From Pseudomonadales bacterium (GTDB lineage: Bacteria > Pseudomonadota > Gammaproteobacteria > Pseudomonadales > Natronospirillaceae), in NCBI GenBank assembly GCA_022968985.1, contig JALJPK010000023.1, forward strand, positions 1-47,720: 47,720 nt of DNA, written 5' to 3'. Numbering within the stretch: the stretch's first letter is position 1; each line of letters opens with the position of its first letter. Below the pieces are notes generated by a model, which did not search any database, was not told where the DNA came from, and worked only from the letters and a program-made list of their open reading frames with translations. Positions 35,954-44,104 of the stretch are shown piece after piece. The position numbers were made by a program, and so were the translations under genes.

Positions 35954-36654
35954 GTTTAGTTATACGAATTTTTATAAGCTTAAATCTTTTATTATTGATT
36001 TCTTCTTGCCAGATTACCTATAAACGACCACCATTTTCAATTATCGTAGTCAAACCAATTAAACCAATCGTACATAAAAAAGAAATTCCCATAAAAGAAA
36101 TTAAACCAGAAGGTTTTTGGTTGTCGAAACAAACTGGGCAAGTAATTGAGTTGTTAGAAAATGGTAATGTTATATTAAATCGGTTTAGCAATACTTCAAC
36201 TAAGATTTTAGAACAATCAGATATTCAGGTTGATTATGTAAGAAATACACTGACATTAACCCACTTAGGTGATGCAGTTGAATTTCAACGACCCGCTAAT
36301 ATACTGGGTAACCAATTAACAGGAAAATGGTTTGTCTATATTAATGAAAATGGATACGAAAGTAGTCGGATTTTAACCTATGAAGAACACGGGTATTATT
36401 ACGAAAGTGTTGAGTTATTTCATGATGATCATAGTTATAGTCAGTATTCACAGTATTATCCTTACCGTTTTACAAAAGGGTTTGTTTTTGAAGATAATTT
36501 TGATGAAACTAAATCGTTTTGGTATTTTTTACTGGATGCCAGTTATTCTGAAATGACCTATATTGATGAAAATGGTTCATCATGGGTAGAGCAAAAATAT
36601 ACTAATCAGCCTCATGTAAATATTCCTGAATATTATTCTGATGAATCGTTTTAA
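35950..36654 (+). CDS. Hypothetical lipoprotein
   Basis: The N-terminus IFISLNLLLLISSCQ contains a lipobox (LISSC) with the lipidated Cys at about residue 20, so the protein is expected at the outer membrane or periplasmic face. A Pro/Lys-rich linker (VKPIKPIVHKKEIPIKEIKP) follows. The remainder looks like beta-rich, lipocalin- or META-like extracytoplasmic sequence (GFWLSKQTGQVIELLENGNV, LTGKWFVYINENGYES), with many Tyr and Ser in the C-terminal third. No family was recognised. It is convergent with fdx and may be coupled to a 35-codon ORF upstream. Confidence 0.72.
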   Translation: MSLVIRIFISLNLLLLISSCQITYKRPPFSIIVVKPIKPIVHKKEIPIKEIKPEGFWLSKQTGQVIELLENGNVILNRFSNTSTKILEQSDIQVDYVRNTLTLTHLGDAVEFQRPANILGNQLTGKWFVYINENGYESSRILTYEEHGYYYESVELFHDDHSYSQYSQYYPYRFTKGFVFEDNFDETKSFWYFLLDASYSEMTYIDENGSSWVEQKYTNQPHVNIPEYYSDESF

Positions 36655-36672
36655 CTCAATGATTTGTAACTA

Positions 36673-36692
36673 AGCCGACATCCTTGTTGGCT
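36673..36692. repeat. Small hairpin with TCCT loop between lipoprotein gene and fdx
   Basis: AGCCGACA pairs with TGTTGGCT (one G-T pair) around TCCT. It lacks a T-run, so termination is uncertain. It resembles the third hairpin of the triple-hairpin elements. Confidence 0.55.
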
Positions 36693-36708
36693 AAATAATA
36701 AATTGTTG

Positions 36709-37047
36709 CTAATGGTTTTCTTTAACTTGGTTGATCGTGTACTTAGGTACTTCAACTATTAAATCTTTATCAGCAATAATTGCTTGGCAACTTAAACGGC
36801 TGTCTGGCTCTAATCCCCATGCTTTGTCTAAATAATCTTCTTCTAAATCGTCGGCTTCTTCTAAAGAGTCAAAACCTTCTCGCACGATAATATGACAAGT
36901 GGTACAAGCACATGACATTTCACAAGCGTGTTCAATGTGGATGTCATTTTTTAATGCTGCTTGGCAAATTGTTTGGCCTGGTTCTGCTTCAATCACTATG
37001 CCTTCTGGGCAAAGATCTTCGTTTGGTAAAAATATAATTTTAGGCAT
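36709..37047 (-). CDS. fdx: [2Fe-2S] ferredoxin of the isc system
   Basis: This adrenodoxin-type ferredoxin supplies electrons for iron-sulfur cluster assembly. The cluster cysteines are in HACEMSCACTTCH, with a distant fourth in SRLSCQAI. The sequence starts MPKIIFLPNEDLCPEG, near the usual isc Fdx start. ATG 37047 was chosen for that match and for AGAG nearby; this gives 112 residues. It is the last isc gene; iscX, often next, is absent. It follows hscA by 71 bases. Confidence 0.95.
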   Translation of the reverse strand: MPKIIFLPNEDLCPEGIVIEAEPGQTICQAALKNDIHIEHACEMSCACTTCHIIVREGFDSLEEADDLEEDYLDKAWGLEPDSRLSCQAIIADKDLIVEVPKYTINQVKENH

Positions 37048-37118
37048 GTTAATTCTCTTTGTAATCTGCACTTCAGTATCTATTAAAAGAAGATTTGAAC
37101 TGCAGTTAAATTAATTTT

Positions 37119-38999
37119 TTAAATGTCGTTTACTGATTTACCTGTTAGTACGGCTTTTACACCTGCGTTCATTCTGCGCTGTGCAAATTCGTCACTATCT
37201 TGGTTTAATTTATCCATTTTAAGGCGTACTGTTTTTTCATCGCCTTGGTAAATTACTTGTTTTAATTCGTTGACGGTTGTATTTAATTGAGTGAACTCTT
37301 CTTCATTCAATAATGCTTTACCGTCTTTTTTAAGTGCTGCGCTGATCGCTTCAATTACACGTTCTGCTTCTACGCGAGTCTCAGCTAGTTGTCTTGAATC
37401 TTTATCAGCATCTGCAAATAATTGTGAGTCTTGTAGCATTTGTATCACGGTATCATCGTCTAAACCAAATGAGGGTTTAACTGTGATTTCACTTGATACA
37501 CCACTGGTACTTTCTAAAGCGCTTACAGTTAATATGCCATCGGCATCAATCTGATAAGTGACTTTAATTTTTGCAGCCCCCGCCACCATTGGTGGTATAC
37601 CACGTAATTCAAATTTCGCAAGTGAACGACAATCACTAACCATGTCGCGTTCTCCTTGTACAATATGTACAGACATTGCTGTTTGACCGTCTTTGAACGT
37701 GGTGAATTCCTGTGCTCGTGCTACGGGTATAGTGGTATTACGCTCGACTACTTTTTCAACTAATCCACCCATTGTTTCGATGCCAAGTGATAAAGGGCAA
37801 ACGTCTAACAATAACAGTTCATCACTGCTGATATTACCTACTAATAAGTCGGCTTGTTTAGCTGCGCCTAATGCTACTACTTGGTCTGGGTCGATGTTGG
37901 TTAATACGTCTTTTTCAAAAAAATCAGATACTTTTTGCCTAACTAATTTTGTTCTTGTTGAACCACCAACCATTACAATTTGATCAATTTGGCTTTTTTG
38001 TAGTCCCGAGTCTTTTACCACACGCTTAATAGTGCGAATGGTTTTTTGAACTAACGTTAAAATTAATTCGTTAAATTCTTCTAAGTAAATATGACCTTGC
38101 CAGCTACCCTGTGTGGTTGAGAAATGCGCTAACACTTTTTTCTCAGTGCCTAACGCTTCTTTCACTCTGCACGCTTCCGTTAACAGGTGTCGTCTTTCAC
38201 TGGGTGTTAATTTTTCAGAAATATTGGCTTTTTTCTTGAAGAACTCAACAATGGCTAAATCAAAATCGTCACCACCTAGTGCTGTGTCGCCACCAGTGGC
38301 TAGTACTTCAAATACACCGTCGTTTAAATTTAAGATTGAAACATCAAACGTGCCGCCACCTAAATCATAAACTGCAATCAGTCCAGTGTGTTGGCTTTGT
38401 AAGCCGTATGCAATTGCTGCAGCCGTGGGTTCGTGGATTAAACGTAATACGTGTAATCCTGCAATTCTCGCGGCGTCTTTTGTTGCATGTCTTTGTGCTT
38501 CATCAAAATAGGCGGGGACAGTAATAACTACGCCGTCTAATTTTGCACCAATGGATTCTTCTGCGCGTTTTGCTAATACTTTTAATATTTGAGCGCTGAC
38601 TTCAACGGGGCTTTTGCTGCCTTGCACGGTTTTTATTTTCACCATGCCTTCAACAATACCTTCAGCTTTGCCATCAATTGAGCCTTCAAATTCGTATGGC
38701 ATATCAATAACGTCTTTAAGGCCTCGGCCCATACAACGTTTGATAGAAACTAATGTATTTAGTGGATCTAGTTGCGCTTGTTGTTTGGCATCATAACCTA
38801 CAACAACTTCGCCATTTTCTAGGTAACGTACAACTGAGGGCAGAGATACTCGATTTTGTTCATCGGGTAAAGCGGTTGCCGTTGCAGAACGCATGACAGC
38901 CACTAATGAGTTTGTGGTGCCTAAGTCGATGCCGACTGCATGTTTGTGTTGATGCGGGTCAGCACTTTGACCCGGTTCTGCAATTTGTAATAAAGCCAT
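37119..38999 (-). CDS. hscA: Fe-S assembly Hsp70 chaperone HscA
   Basis: HscA is the specialised Hsp70 that uses ATP to release clusters from IscU. The ATPase domain shows [57 protein letters not shown] and [15 protein letters not shown], then [14 protein letters not shown]. The substrate domain includes [30 protein letters not shown] 38999 ([16 protein letters not shown]) is the conserved HscA start; the longer frame begins at a TTG. The protein is 626 residues. It follows hscB after 48 bases. Confidence 0.97.
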   Translation of the reverse strand: MALLQIAEPGQSADPHQHKHAVGIDLGTTNSLVAVMRSATATALPDEQNRVSLPSVVRYLENGEVVVGYDAKQQAQLDPLNTLVSIKRCMGRGLKDVIDMPYEFEGSIDGKAEGIVEGMVKIKTVQGSKSPVEVSAQILKVLAKRAEESIGAKLDGVVITVPAYFDEAQRHATKDAARIAGLHVLRLIHEPTAAAIAYGLQSQHTGLIAVYDLGGGTFDVSILNLNDGVFEVLATGGDTALGGDDFDLAIVEFFKKKANISEKLTPSERRHLLTEACRVKEALGTEKKVLAHFSTTQGSWQGHIYLEEFNELILTLVQKTIRTIKRVVKDSGLQKSQIDQIVMVGGSTRTKLVRQKVSDFFEKDVLTNIDPDQVVALGAAKQADLLVGNISSDELLLLDVCPLSLGIETMGGLVEKVVERNTTIPVARAQEFTTFKDGQTAMSVHIVQGERDMVSDCRSLAKFELRGIPPMVAGAAKIKVTYQIDADGILTVSALESTSGVSSEITVKPSFGLDDDTVIQMLQDSQLFADADKDSRQLAETRVEAERVIEAISAALKKDGKALLNEEEFTQLNTTVNELKQVIYQGDEKTVRLKMDKLNQDSDEFAQRRMNAGVKAVLTGKSVNDI

Positions 39000-39047
39000 A
39001 ATACTTATCAATCTTAATTAAATGCTTTTAAGGATTTGTTTAATTCT

Positions 39048-39581
39048 TTAAAGCTGATCTTCAAGACGCTCAACGTCTTGTTTGAGTTTTTCGAAGAAAG
39101 TGAGTTTAACAACTTCGTTATATGCGCTGTTGTAATCTTGTGTCAAATACGCACTTTTAAACGAGCCTGTTTGATGATTAATCATGTTGTTTAATTGTTC
39201 ATTAAACGCATCGATTTTATCGTCAACTTTAGAGTCGTTAACATCAATTTCACTTAAGTCCTCACGCAGCTGCATTTGAAGCATTAAAAATCCAGTGTCT
39301 TTGTGAGTATGTTCTTTGAATTCTAACCCTTTAAGAGTAAGTAAATATCTATAACGTAATAAAGGAGTTTTAAGTGTCTGATAACCATCGTTGATCTTAG
39401 CGCTTAACTGCTGTGCCAGAAGTTGCTCTTTACTTGTACCCATTGCGTGTTGATCTGGGTGAACTGCTTTTTGTAAAAAACGAAAACGAGCATTTAGCTC
39501 GTTTATTTCAATATCAAAACTTTCGCTTAATTCAAATATTTCAAAGTAATTTTTTGAATGTAAAATATCTTGGCTGTTCAT
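39048..39581 (-). CDS. hscB: Fe-S assembly J-domain co-chaperone HscB
   Basis: HscB brings IscU to HscA and stimulates its ATPase. The J-domain has HPD at residues 41-43 (KAVHPDQHA), preceded by YFEIFELSESFDIEINELNARFRFLQ. INDGYQTLKTPLLRYRYLL closes the domain. The C-terminal helical part binds IscU. At 177 residues it matches the family. The 235-bp gap to iscA upstream is unusually long and full of hairpins. Confidence 0.96.
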   Translation of the reverse strand: MNSQDILHSKNYFEIFELSESFDIEINELNARFRFLQKAVHPDQHAMGTSKEQLLAQQLSAKINDGYQTLKTPLLRYRYLLTLKGLEFKEHTHKDTGFLMLQMQLREDLSEIDVNDSKVDDKIDAFNEQLNNMINHQTGSFKSAYLTQDYNSAYNEVVKLTFFEKLKQDVERLEDQL

Positions 39582-39658
39582 ATTGCCTTACATCATCTTT
39601 TGAGATTATTAATATTTCAGATAGCGATCAAATTTGTGCAAAACAAGGTGGAGAATAC

Positions 39659-39756
39659 AAACCTATACCTAATTTTCTTTAGGTGTAATTACTTTACACG
39701 TCCTGTGTTTGCCCTTTAGGCCGACTATAGGTTTCAAAACTGCCCAAAACAGTTTT
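39659..39756. repeat. Hairpin cluster in the iscA-hscB spacer
   Basis: An outer AAACCTATA / TATAGGTTT pair (39659-39667, 39726-39734) encloses ACCTAA/TTAGGT and ACAC-gtcct-GTGT hairpins. A separate AAAACTG/CAGTTTT hairpin (39736-39756) follows. A further AGCGTTT/AAACGCT pair (39804-39825) spans the iscA stop. No gene is evident in this 235-bp spacer. Confidence 0.6.
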
Positions 39757-39816
39757 GTGAGTATTCTTCAACGATGTTATGTGCAAATTTTAGTGGAAAC
39801 TGAAGCGTTTATTGAA

Positions 39817-40140
39817 TTAAACGCTAAAGCTTTCGCCGCATCCACATTCGCCAGATACGTTCGGGTTGGAAAATTCAAACCCTTCGTTTAAGCCTTCTTT
39901 TTTGAAATCTAATTGTGTGCCATCTAAATACGCTAACGATTTTTTATCAACAATGACTTGTACGCCATGTTGTTCAAAAACTTCGTCTTCGTCATTAGTG
40001 GAATCAACAAATTCAAGTACGTAAGCCATACCTGAGCATCCTGAGGTTTTTACACCTAATCGAATTCCAATGCCTTTACCGCGCGAACTCATTTGTCTTT
40101 GAATATGTTGCGCAGCAGGTTCTGTTACTGTGACAGCCAT
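39817..40140 (-). CDS. iscA: Iron-sulfur cluster assembly protein IscA
   Basis: IscA is an A-type carrier that passes clusters to apo-targets, especially [4Fe-4S] proteins. Its cysteines are visible: [10 protein letters not shown], then the C-terminal GECGCGESF pair. The protein starts [20 protein letters not shown] 40140 was chosen because the longer frame would overlap iscU. At 107 residues it is standard. It begins ten bases after the iscU stop. Confidence 0.96.
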   Translation of the reverse strand: MAVTVTEPAAQHIQRQMSSRGKGIGIRLGVKTSGCSGMAYVLEFVDSTNDEDEVFEQHGVQVIVDKKSLAYLDGTQLDFKKEGLNEGFEFSNPNVSGECGCGESFSV

Positions 40141-40150
40141 AATCTTAACC

Positions 40151-40537
40151 TTACTTAGTTTCTTGTTTGGTTTTATAATCTGCAATCGCAGCTGCAATTG
40201 CGTCTTCTGCTAAAACTGAGCAGTGAATTTTAACAGGCGGTAATGCTAACTCTTCTGAAATATCAGAGTTTTTAATTTTAGCCGCGTCGTCAATTGACTT
40301 GCCTTTCATCCACTCAGTTACTAATGAGCTTGATGCGATAGCAGATCCACAACCGTAAGTTTTGAATTTAGCATCTTGAATGATACCGTCATCGCCAACT
40401 TGAATTTGCAAACGCATTACGTCGCCACATGCAGGTGCGCCAACCATTCCGGTTCCAACATTTTGGTCTGTATCGTCTAATTTTCCAACGTTACGTGGAT
40501 TTTCGTAATGATCGATTACTTTTTCGCTATAAGCCAT
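40151..40537 (-). CDS. iscU: Fe-S cluster scaffold IscU
   Basis: IscU is the scaffold on which IscS-derived sulfur and iron are built into a cluster. The three ligand cysteines are at 37 (GAPACGD), 63 ([11 protein letters not shown]) and near 106 ([10 protein letters not shown]), with Asp39 alongside. The HscA recognition motif LPPVK is intact. Its 128 residues are standard. A strong AGGAGA site precedes the ATG and is abutted by a hairpin in the 166-bp iscS-iscU spacer. Confidence 0.98.
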   Translation of the reverse strand: MAYSEKVIDHYENPRNVGKLDDTDQNVGTGMVGAPACGDVMRLQIQVGDDGIIQDAKFKTYGCGSAIASSSLVTEWMKGKSIDDAAKIKNSDISEELALPPVKIHCSVLAEDAIAAAIADYKTKQETK

Positions 40538-40550
40538 GATAATTCTCCTG

Positions 40551-40569
40551 AGAGTAATGTATTTACTCT
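40551..40569 (-). promoter_or_regulatory. Hairpin abutting the iscU ribosome-binding site
   Basis: On the minus strand AGAGTAA and TTACTCT pair perfectly around ATACA, ending directly next to AGGAGA of iscU. Such a structure can modulate iscU translation or shield the downstream mRNA end. The role is inferred. Confidence 0.5.
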
Positions 40570-40703
40570 AAATTTGTTTTGGGTTTTTACAAACCCTGCA
40601 AATGTTTAAAATTCATTTCAAATCTAATAGACAAGTTTTGGCTATTTAGATTGCGTTTAAATTTGTGTGGAAATGTACAAATTCAAACCTGTGTCATTTG
40701 TTA

Positions 40704-41918
40704 CTAGTGGGCAGCCCATTTCACTTTTGAAAGGTCTACGCCGTCTTTGAACATGTCCCATAAAGGAGACAGTGCTCGTAATTTTGTAATAGCGGCATCA
40801 ATTTGTTTAACGGCATAATCGATATCTTCTTCAGTTGTGTAACGACCAAAACCAAAACGAATCGAGCTATGGGCTAATTCGTCACTTAAACCTAACGCAC
40901 GTAAAACGTATGACGGCTCTAAACTTGCTGATGTACAGGCAGAGCCAGATGAAACAGCTAAGTCTTTTAATGACATCAATAACGATTCACCTTCAACAAA
41001 GTTAAAGCTCACGTTTAAGTTACCTGGTACACGTTGCTCTTTACTGCCGTTAATGAATGTTTGCTCAATGTGAGCTACGCCATTCCATAAACGATCGCTT
41101 AATGCTTTTAATTTGATTTGTTCGGCTGGCATTTCGGCTTTTGCAATTTTAGCGGCTTCGCCCATACCTACAATTTGGTGAGTCGCTAATGTACCTGAAC
41201 GCATACCACGCTCATGTCCACCACCGTGAATCAACGCTTCTAAACGAATACGAGGTTTACGGTTAACAAATAATGCACCGATACCTTTAGGGCCATACAT
41301 TTTATGTGCAGACATAGACAATACATCGATCTTCATCGCTTTAATGTCAATATCAATTTTGCCAGCTGATTGCGCAGCATCGACATGGAAAACAATCTTT
41401 TTACTACGGCAGAATTCACCAATTGCACTAACATCGTTAATCGTACCAATTTCGTTATTCACATGCATAATTGAAACAATAATCGTGTCTTCACGTGTTG
41501 CTTCCATCACACTTTCTACCGATGTGATGCCATCTGTGTTCGGTGCTAAATAGGTTACTTCAAAACCTTCACGCTCTAATTGGCGACAGGTATCTAATAC
41601 GGATTTATGCTCAATTGAGCTGGTGATAATGTGCTTGCCTTTTTTATGATAAAAATGGGCAGCACCTTTAATTGCTAAGTTGTTAGATTCTGTTGCACCA
41701 GAGGTCCACACAATTTCACGCGGATCAGCACCGATTAAATCTGCAACGTCGCGACGTGCATTTTCAACGGATTCTTCTGCTTGCCAGCCAAAAAAGTGCG
41801 AGCGAGAGGCAGGGTTACCGAAGTTACCATCAAAAGTAAGGCATTCGATCATTTTCTTTGCTACACGCTCATCTACAGGGGTAGTGGCTGAGTAATCAAA
41901 ATAAATTGGCAGTTTCAT
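40704..41918 (-). CDS. iscS: Cysteine desulfurase IscS
   Basis: IscS is a PLP enzyme that takes sulfur from cysteine and delivers persulfide to IscU and other acceptors. The sequence starts [20 protein letters not shown]. The PLP Lys is in [17 protein letters not shown], the active-site Cys in [21 protein letters not shown], and [11 protein letters not shown] plus [14 protein letters not shown] complete the fold. ATG 41918 was chosen because GGAG is six bases upstream and the longer frame starts at the GTG of that site. It is 404 residues and begins 13 bases after iscR. Confidence 0.98.
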   Translation of the reverse strand: MKLPIYFDYSATTPVDERVAKKMIECLTFDGNFGNPASRSHFFGWQAEESVENARRDVADLIGADPREIVWTSGATESNNLAIKGAAHFYHKKGKHIITSSIEHKSVLDTCRQLEREGFEVTYLAPNTDGITSVESVMEATREDTIIVSIMHVNNEIGTINDVSAIGEFCRSKKIVFHVDAAQSAGKIDIDIKAMKIDVLSMSAHKMYGPKGIGALFVNRKPRIRLEALIHGGGHERGMRSGTLATHQIVGMGEAAKIAKAEMPAEQIKLKALSDRLWNGVAHIEQTFINGSKEQRVPGNLNVSFNFVEGESLLMSLKDLAVSSGSACTSASLEPSYVLRALGLSDELAHSSIRFGFGRYTTEEDIDYAVKQIDAAITKLRALSPLWDMFKDGVDLSKVKWAAH

Positions 41919-41931
41919 GTTTGGCTCCACA

Positions 41932-42411
41932 TTAAATACGTTCGCTTATAGCAATAGATGCAACATGATTTAAAGCACGTTGATCTTGTTTAGCTGAAAG
42001 CGATAAAATTTCAGGTCGGTTAATTAAGTCTTGAACACTAATTGAGCGTAAATATAAATTAATTTGCTCGCTTAAATCGTTCCACAGTTCATGGGTTAAA
42101 CACATTTCACCGTGATCACATCCGCCTTTACCTTCACATTTGGTTACATTCATTGATTCATTAACAGAATCGACGATGTCCACAACAGTGATTTCAGACT
42201 TAGCACGAGATAATTTATATCCGCCGCCAGGGCCTCGAATAGAGGTCACCAGATTTGAGCGGCGCATTTTAGCAAATAATTGCTCAAGATAGGATAAAGA
42301 AATTCCTTGGCGAGTCGATATGTCAGCAAGTGCAGTTGGGCCTTGTGTCTCGTGTAATGCAAGATCCAGAATCGCTGTTACCGCATAACGGCCTTTTGTA
42401 GTTAGCTTCAT
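41932..42411 (-). CDS. iscR: Fe-S regulator IscR (Rrf2 family)
   Basis: IscR senses iron-sulfur status and controls the isc operon, binding type 1 sites in the clustered form. The winged-helix N-terminus is [20 protein letters not shown]. The cluster ligands fall at C92, C98, C104 and H107 ([20 protein letters not shown]), exactly the E. coli spacing. ATG 42411 is the conserved start; the longer frame lacks support. It heads iscRSUA-hscBA-fdx and has a matching operator 56 bases upstream. Confidence 0.98.
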   Translation of the reverse strand: MKLTTKGRYAVTAILDLALHETQGPTALADISTRQGISLSYLEQLFAKMRRSNLVTSIRGPGGGYKLSRAKSEITVVDIVDSVNESMNVTKCEGKGGCDHGEMCLTHELWNDLSEQINLYLRSISVQDLINRPEILSLSAKQDQRALNHVASIAISERI

Positions 42412-42458
42412 AAAATGCTCTAGAAATTGACTCAAGGAAGTGTCTTAATAATAGGCGA

Positions 42459-42491
42459 ATTTTGGAGTACTTGAGTAAAATAGTCAAGTAC
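42459..42491 (-). promoter_or_regulatory. isc operon promoter with IscR type 1 operator
   Basis: Reading the minus strand, TTGACT (42482-42487) and CAAAAT (42459-42464) are separated by 17 bases. Overlapping the -35 is a 25-bp palindrome at 42467-42491, with GTACTTGA / TCAAGTAC arms. It fits the IscR type 1 consensus ATASYYGACTRWWWYAGTCRRSTAT at about 22 of 25 positions, so autorepression is likely. Confidence 0.77.
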
Positions 42492-42498
42492 TTCTTAG

Positions 42499-42746
42499 TT
42501 TAATATCCTTCATCCCTGAAGATATTAAAAGCCCAGCTAATATTCTGGCAGAAGGGAACCTTCTTTGAATATTATCTTGGCGATTTCCTGCGTCCTTGCA
42601 GGTATAAGATTAATATCCTTCATCCCTGAAGATGTTAAAAACCTTCTCAATACACTTAGCGAAAGGGAACCTTTCTTGTGTATTTTAAGGCTTGGCGCAC
42701 GTCCTGTGCTTTGTAAAATTAATCCAAATATCCCTGTTTGAATTAA
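42499..42746 (+). repeat. Composite triple-hairpin elements, copies 2 and 3 plus a partial copy
   Basis: Copy 2 is at 42499-42602. Its hairpins are TTTAATAT/ATATTAAA with inner CTTCA-TCCC-TGAAG, then AATATTC/GAATATT with inner AGAAGG-gaa-CCTTCT, then CCTGC/GCAGG. Copy 3 is at 42610-42709. Its hairpins are TTAATAT/ATGTTAA with CTTCA-TCCC-TGAAG, then AATACAC/GTGTATT with GAAAGG-gaa-CCTTTC, then GCAC/GTGC. A further first-type hairpin with a TCCC loop lies at 42719-42746. This fills the non-coding space between the iscR promoter and the toxin gene; I see no real gene there. Confidence 0.82.
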
Positions 42747-42780
42747 AGGTATTTGTAATTTACCAGTTCGCAAACACTGA

Positions 42781-42844
42781 AAAGTGGGTGAGAGCTTGCT
42801 CTCATTTTGGTTTAACCCCATGAAAGCAAGCTTTCACCTACTTT
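42781..42844. repeat. Inverted pair of REP-like units
   Basis: AAAGTGGGTGAGAGCTTGCT at 42781-42800 and the inverted 42825-42844 copy agree at 18 of 20 positions. Each has its own hairpin (TGAGAGC-TT-GCTCTCA, TGAAAGC-AA-GCTTTCA) after a GTAGG or GTGGG head, the same architecture as the TGTAGG family elsewhere in the window. Confidence 0.62.
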
Positions 42845-42863
42845 GTAAGGGGTAGATTATTGG

Positions 42864-43133
42864 TTAATGATCATCGTAATCTCCGCCAATTGCGAAAATA
42901 TAGATATATAGATCATCGAATTTATAGATTAGGTGGTCTTTCTGGAAGATGCGTTTTGAGTGAAATCCAGTTAAATTATGTTTTAACGCTTCGGGTTTAC
43001 CTAATCCTTTACTAGGGTCGCTTCGTTTTATTTCTTTTGAAATCTTGTTTAGTCCTTCATGTAATTTTTGGTCTTGTTCTCTTAATTGTTCGTAAGCGAG
43101 CCAAGTCGTACCTTCAAAGATTAATGATCTCAC
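42864..43133 (-). CDS. Txe/YoeB-family toxin with altered catalytic residues
   Basis: YoeB toxins are ribosome-dependent mRNA interferases neutralised by YefM. KGLGKPEALKHNLTGFHSKRI matches the family core closely, and the length (89 codons) fits. The start is taken as the GTG at 43133, immediately after the antitoxin stop (TAA-G-GTG), with GAG seven bases upstream. With a constant +2 offset to E. coli YoeB, Glu46 is kept (Glu48) and Tyr84 is kept (Tyr86), but Arg65 becomes His67 and His83 becomes Asp85. The toxin may be weakened or dead. It follows the antitoxin gene. Confidence 0.85.
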   Translation of the reverse strand: MRSLIFEGTTWLAYEQLREQDQKLHEGLNKISKEIKRSDPSKGLGKPEALKHNLTGFHSKRIFQKDHLIYKFDDLYIYIFAIGGDYDDH

Positions 43134-43134
43134 C

Positions 43135-43386
43135 TTATTGCTCTTGTGTTGGTTTATAGTATTTATTGTCAATGTGAGTGTTCATTGAATCTACAATTTG
43201 TTGCATCAAATTACTACTTTGTAATACATGTAAGGTTTCTTGCTCGCGAAACCAGTCATCAGTACTTTTCACTATGATGCCTTCACCTGCGCGTCGGGTT
43301 ACTTTTAAAGGATCGTGTTCGTTTGTTGTTTTTTCGATATAGCTTTTTAGATTGTCTCTAAATTGGTTAACACTTATGCTGTTCAT
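43135..43386 (-). CDS. YefM/Phd-family antitoxin
   Basis: The 83-residue protein starts MNSISVNQFRDNLKSYIE, the DNA-binding N-terminus of Phd/YefM antitoxins, followed by DPLKVTRRAGEGIIVKSTDDWFREQETLHVL. The flexible C-terminus (NTHIDNKYYKPTQEQ) would wrap the toxin. ATG 43386 is chosen on this match; the longer frame extends into the upstream regulatory region. Antitoxin precedes toxin with a one-base gap, so the proteins are coupled, and autorepression is expected from family knowledge. No operator palindrome was pinned down. Confidence 0.88.
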   Translation of the reverse strand: MNSISVNQFRDNLKSYIEKTTNEHDPLKVTRRAGEGIIVKSTDDWFREQETLHVLQSSNLMQQIVDSMNTHIDNKYYKPTQEQ

Positions 43387-43538
43387 AGTGAGTCTCGAGT
43401 GTGCGGTAGTTGGGTACATTACAGGGTAAAAGGAAAGGGGAGCCAAATGTGTGTTTGTGTATTTAGGTTGTGGCGTAAATCAAAGAAAGCTTTAATAGTT
43501 AAATCGTATGGCATAATAATTAATTTAAGGTCAATATT

Positions 43539-43727
43539 ATGGGTGAGATAGTCCAATTCTCTGCCAAGAAAATCAAAAAGAAAAGACAGGCTGGAAAAAC
43601 ATTGTGTCTCAATGGGTTTCATAAGTGGGAAGTAAAAAAGAATAATCAGTTTGATTCTCAGCAAGGTAAACTGATTAGTGTTTATGTTTGTATTCGTTGC
43701 GGAAAAACTAAAAATAAGAAGACCTGA
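43539..43727 (+). CDS. Small zinc-ribbon-like protein
   Basis: This 62-residue basic protein starts MGEIVQFSAKKIKKKRQAGK and has potential zinc ligands at C23, H28, C51 and C54 (TLCLNGFHKW ... VCIRCGKTK). The core HKWEVKKNNQFDSQQGKL followed by a Cys-x2-Cys resembles small hypothetical proteins I associate with Shewanella and Vibrio genomes. The highly basic N-terminus suggests nucleic-acid contact. Its function is unknown. It is divergent from the antitoxin gene and ends in a hairpin shared with the facing membrane-protein gene. Confidence 0.68.
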   Translation: MGEIVQFSAKKIKKKRQAGKTLCLNGFHKWEVKKNNQFDSQQGKLISVYVCIRCGKTKNKKT

Positions 43728-43745
43728 TTTTAGGTCTCCTTATTT
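43720..43745. terminator. Probable bidirectional terminator
   Basis: AGACCT-gatttt-AGGTCT spans the stop of the zinc-ribbon gene. On the minus strand it is followed by TCTTATTTTTA, giving a plausible terminator for the creD operon as well. Confidence 0.58.
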
Positions 43746-43755
43746 CGAAAGCCTG

Positions 43756-44103
43756 TTAATTAATTGCTGTAGATTTGTGTTTTTCTAACGTTATTTTTCT
43801 ATAAATTAATAATTGGATGGAGCTTAATATAGGTGTTACAAAAACAAAGAATAATACGCTTGTTATAATTTTGTCATCCAAGTACCTGCTGTTGAAAATA
43901 TAACTAATTATTGTAACGATGGATATTACCACTACAAATAACAGCGCCATCCAAATTACACATTGAATCATCATATATTTTTTGGGTAATAATAATGAAT
44001 GATGTTTTTCGGTGTGATAACAGATACATATGAATGTGCCAATAAATGGACTGACATAAAATATAGCAGCGCAGATAAAAGCAAAAACGACTAATAATTC
44101 CAC
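43756..44103 (-). CDS. Small membrane protein downstream of creD
   Basis: This is a 115-residue hydrophobic protein with about three to four membrane segments (LLVVFAFICAAIFYVSPFIGT, WMALLFVVVISIVTIISY, IITSVLFFVFVTPILSSIQL). The start is the GTG at 44103, one base after the creD stop (TAA-G-GTG), the same coupling seen in the toxin pair. Members of no family were recognised. The tight coupling suggests it acts with CreD in the envelope, which is inference only. Confidence 0.68.
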   Translation of the reverse strand: MELLVVFAFICAAIFYVSPFIGTFICICYHTEKHHSLLLPKKYMMIQCVIWMALLFVVVISIVTIISYIFNSRYLDDKIITSVLFFVFVTPILSSIQLLIYRKITLEKHKSTAIN

Positions 44104-44104
44104 C

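Noticed and set aside
37291-38796. Several plus-strand frames of 60-96 codons opposite hscA
   Set aside because: They lie antisense to a clear Hsp70 gene, with low-complexity Ser/Thr-rich translations and no ribosome sites.
42537-42821. 94-codon minus-strand frame across the hairpin array
   Set aside because: It runs through hairpins and repeated elements, has no plausible ribosome site or recognisable family, and its sequence is explained by the repeats.
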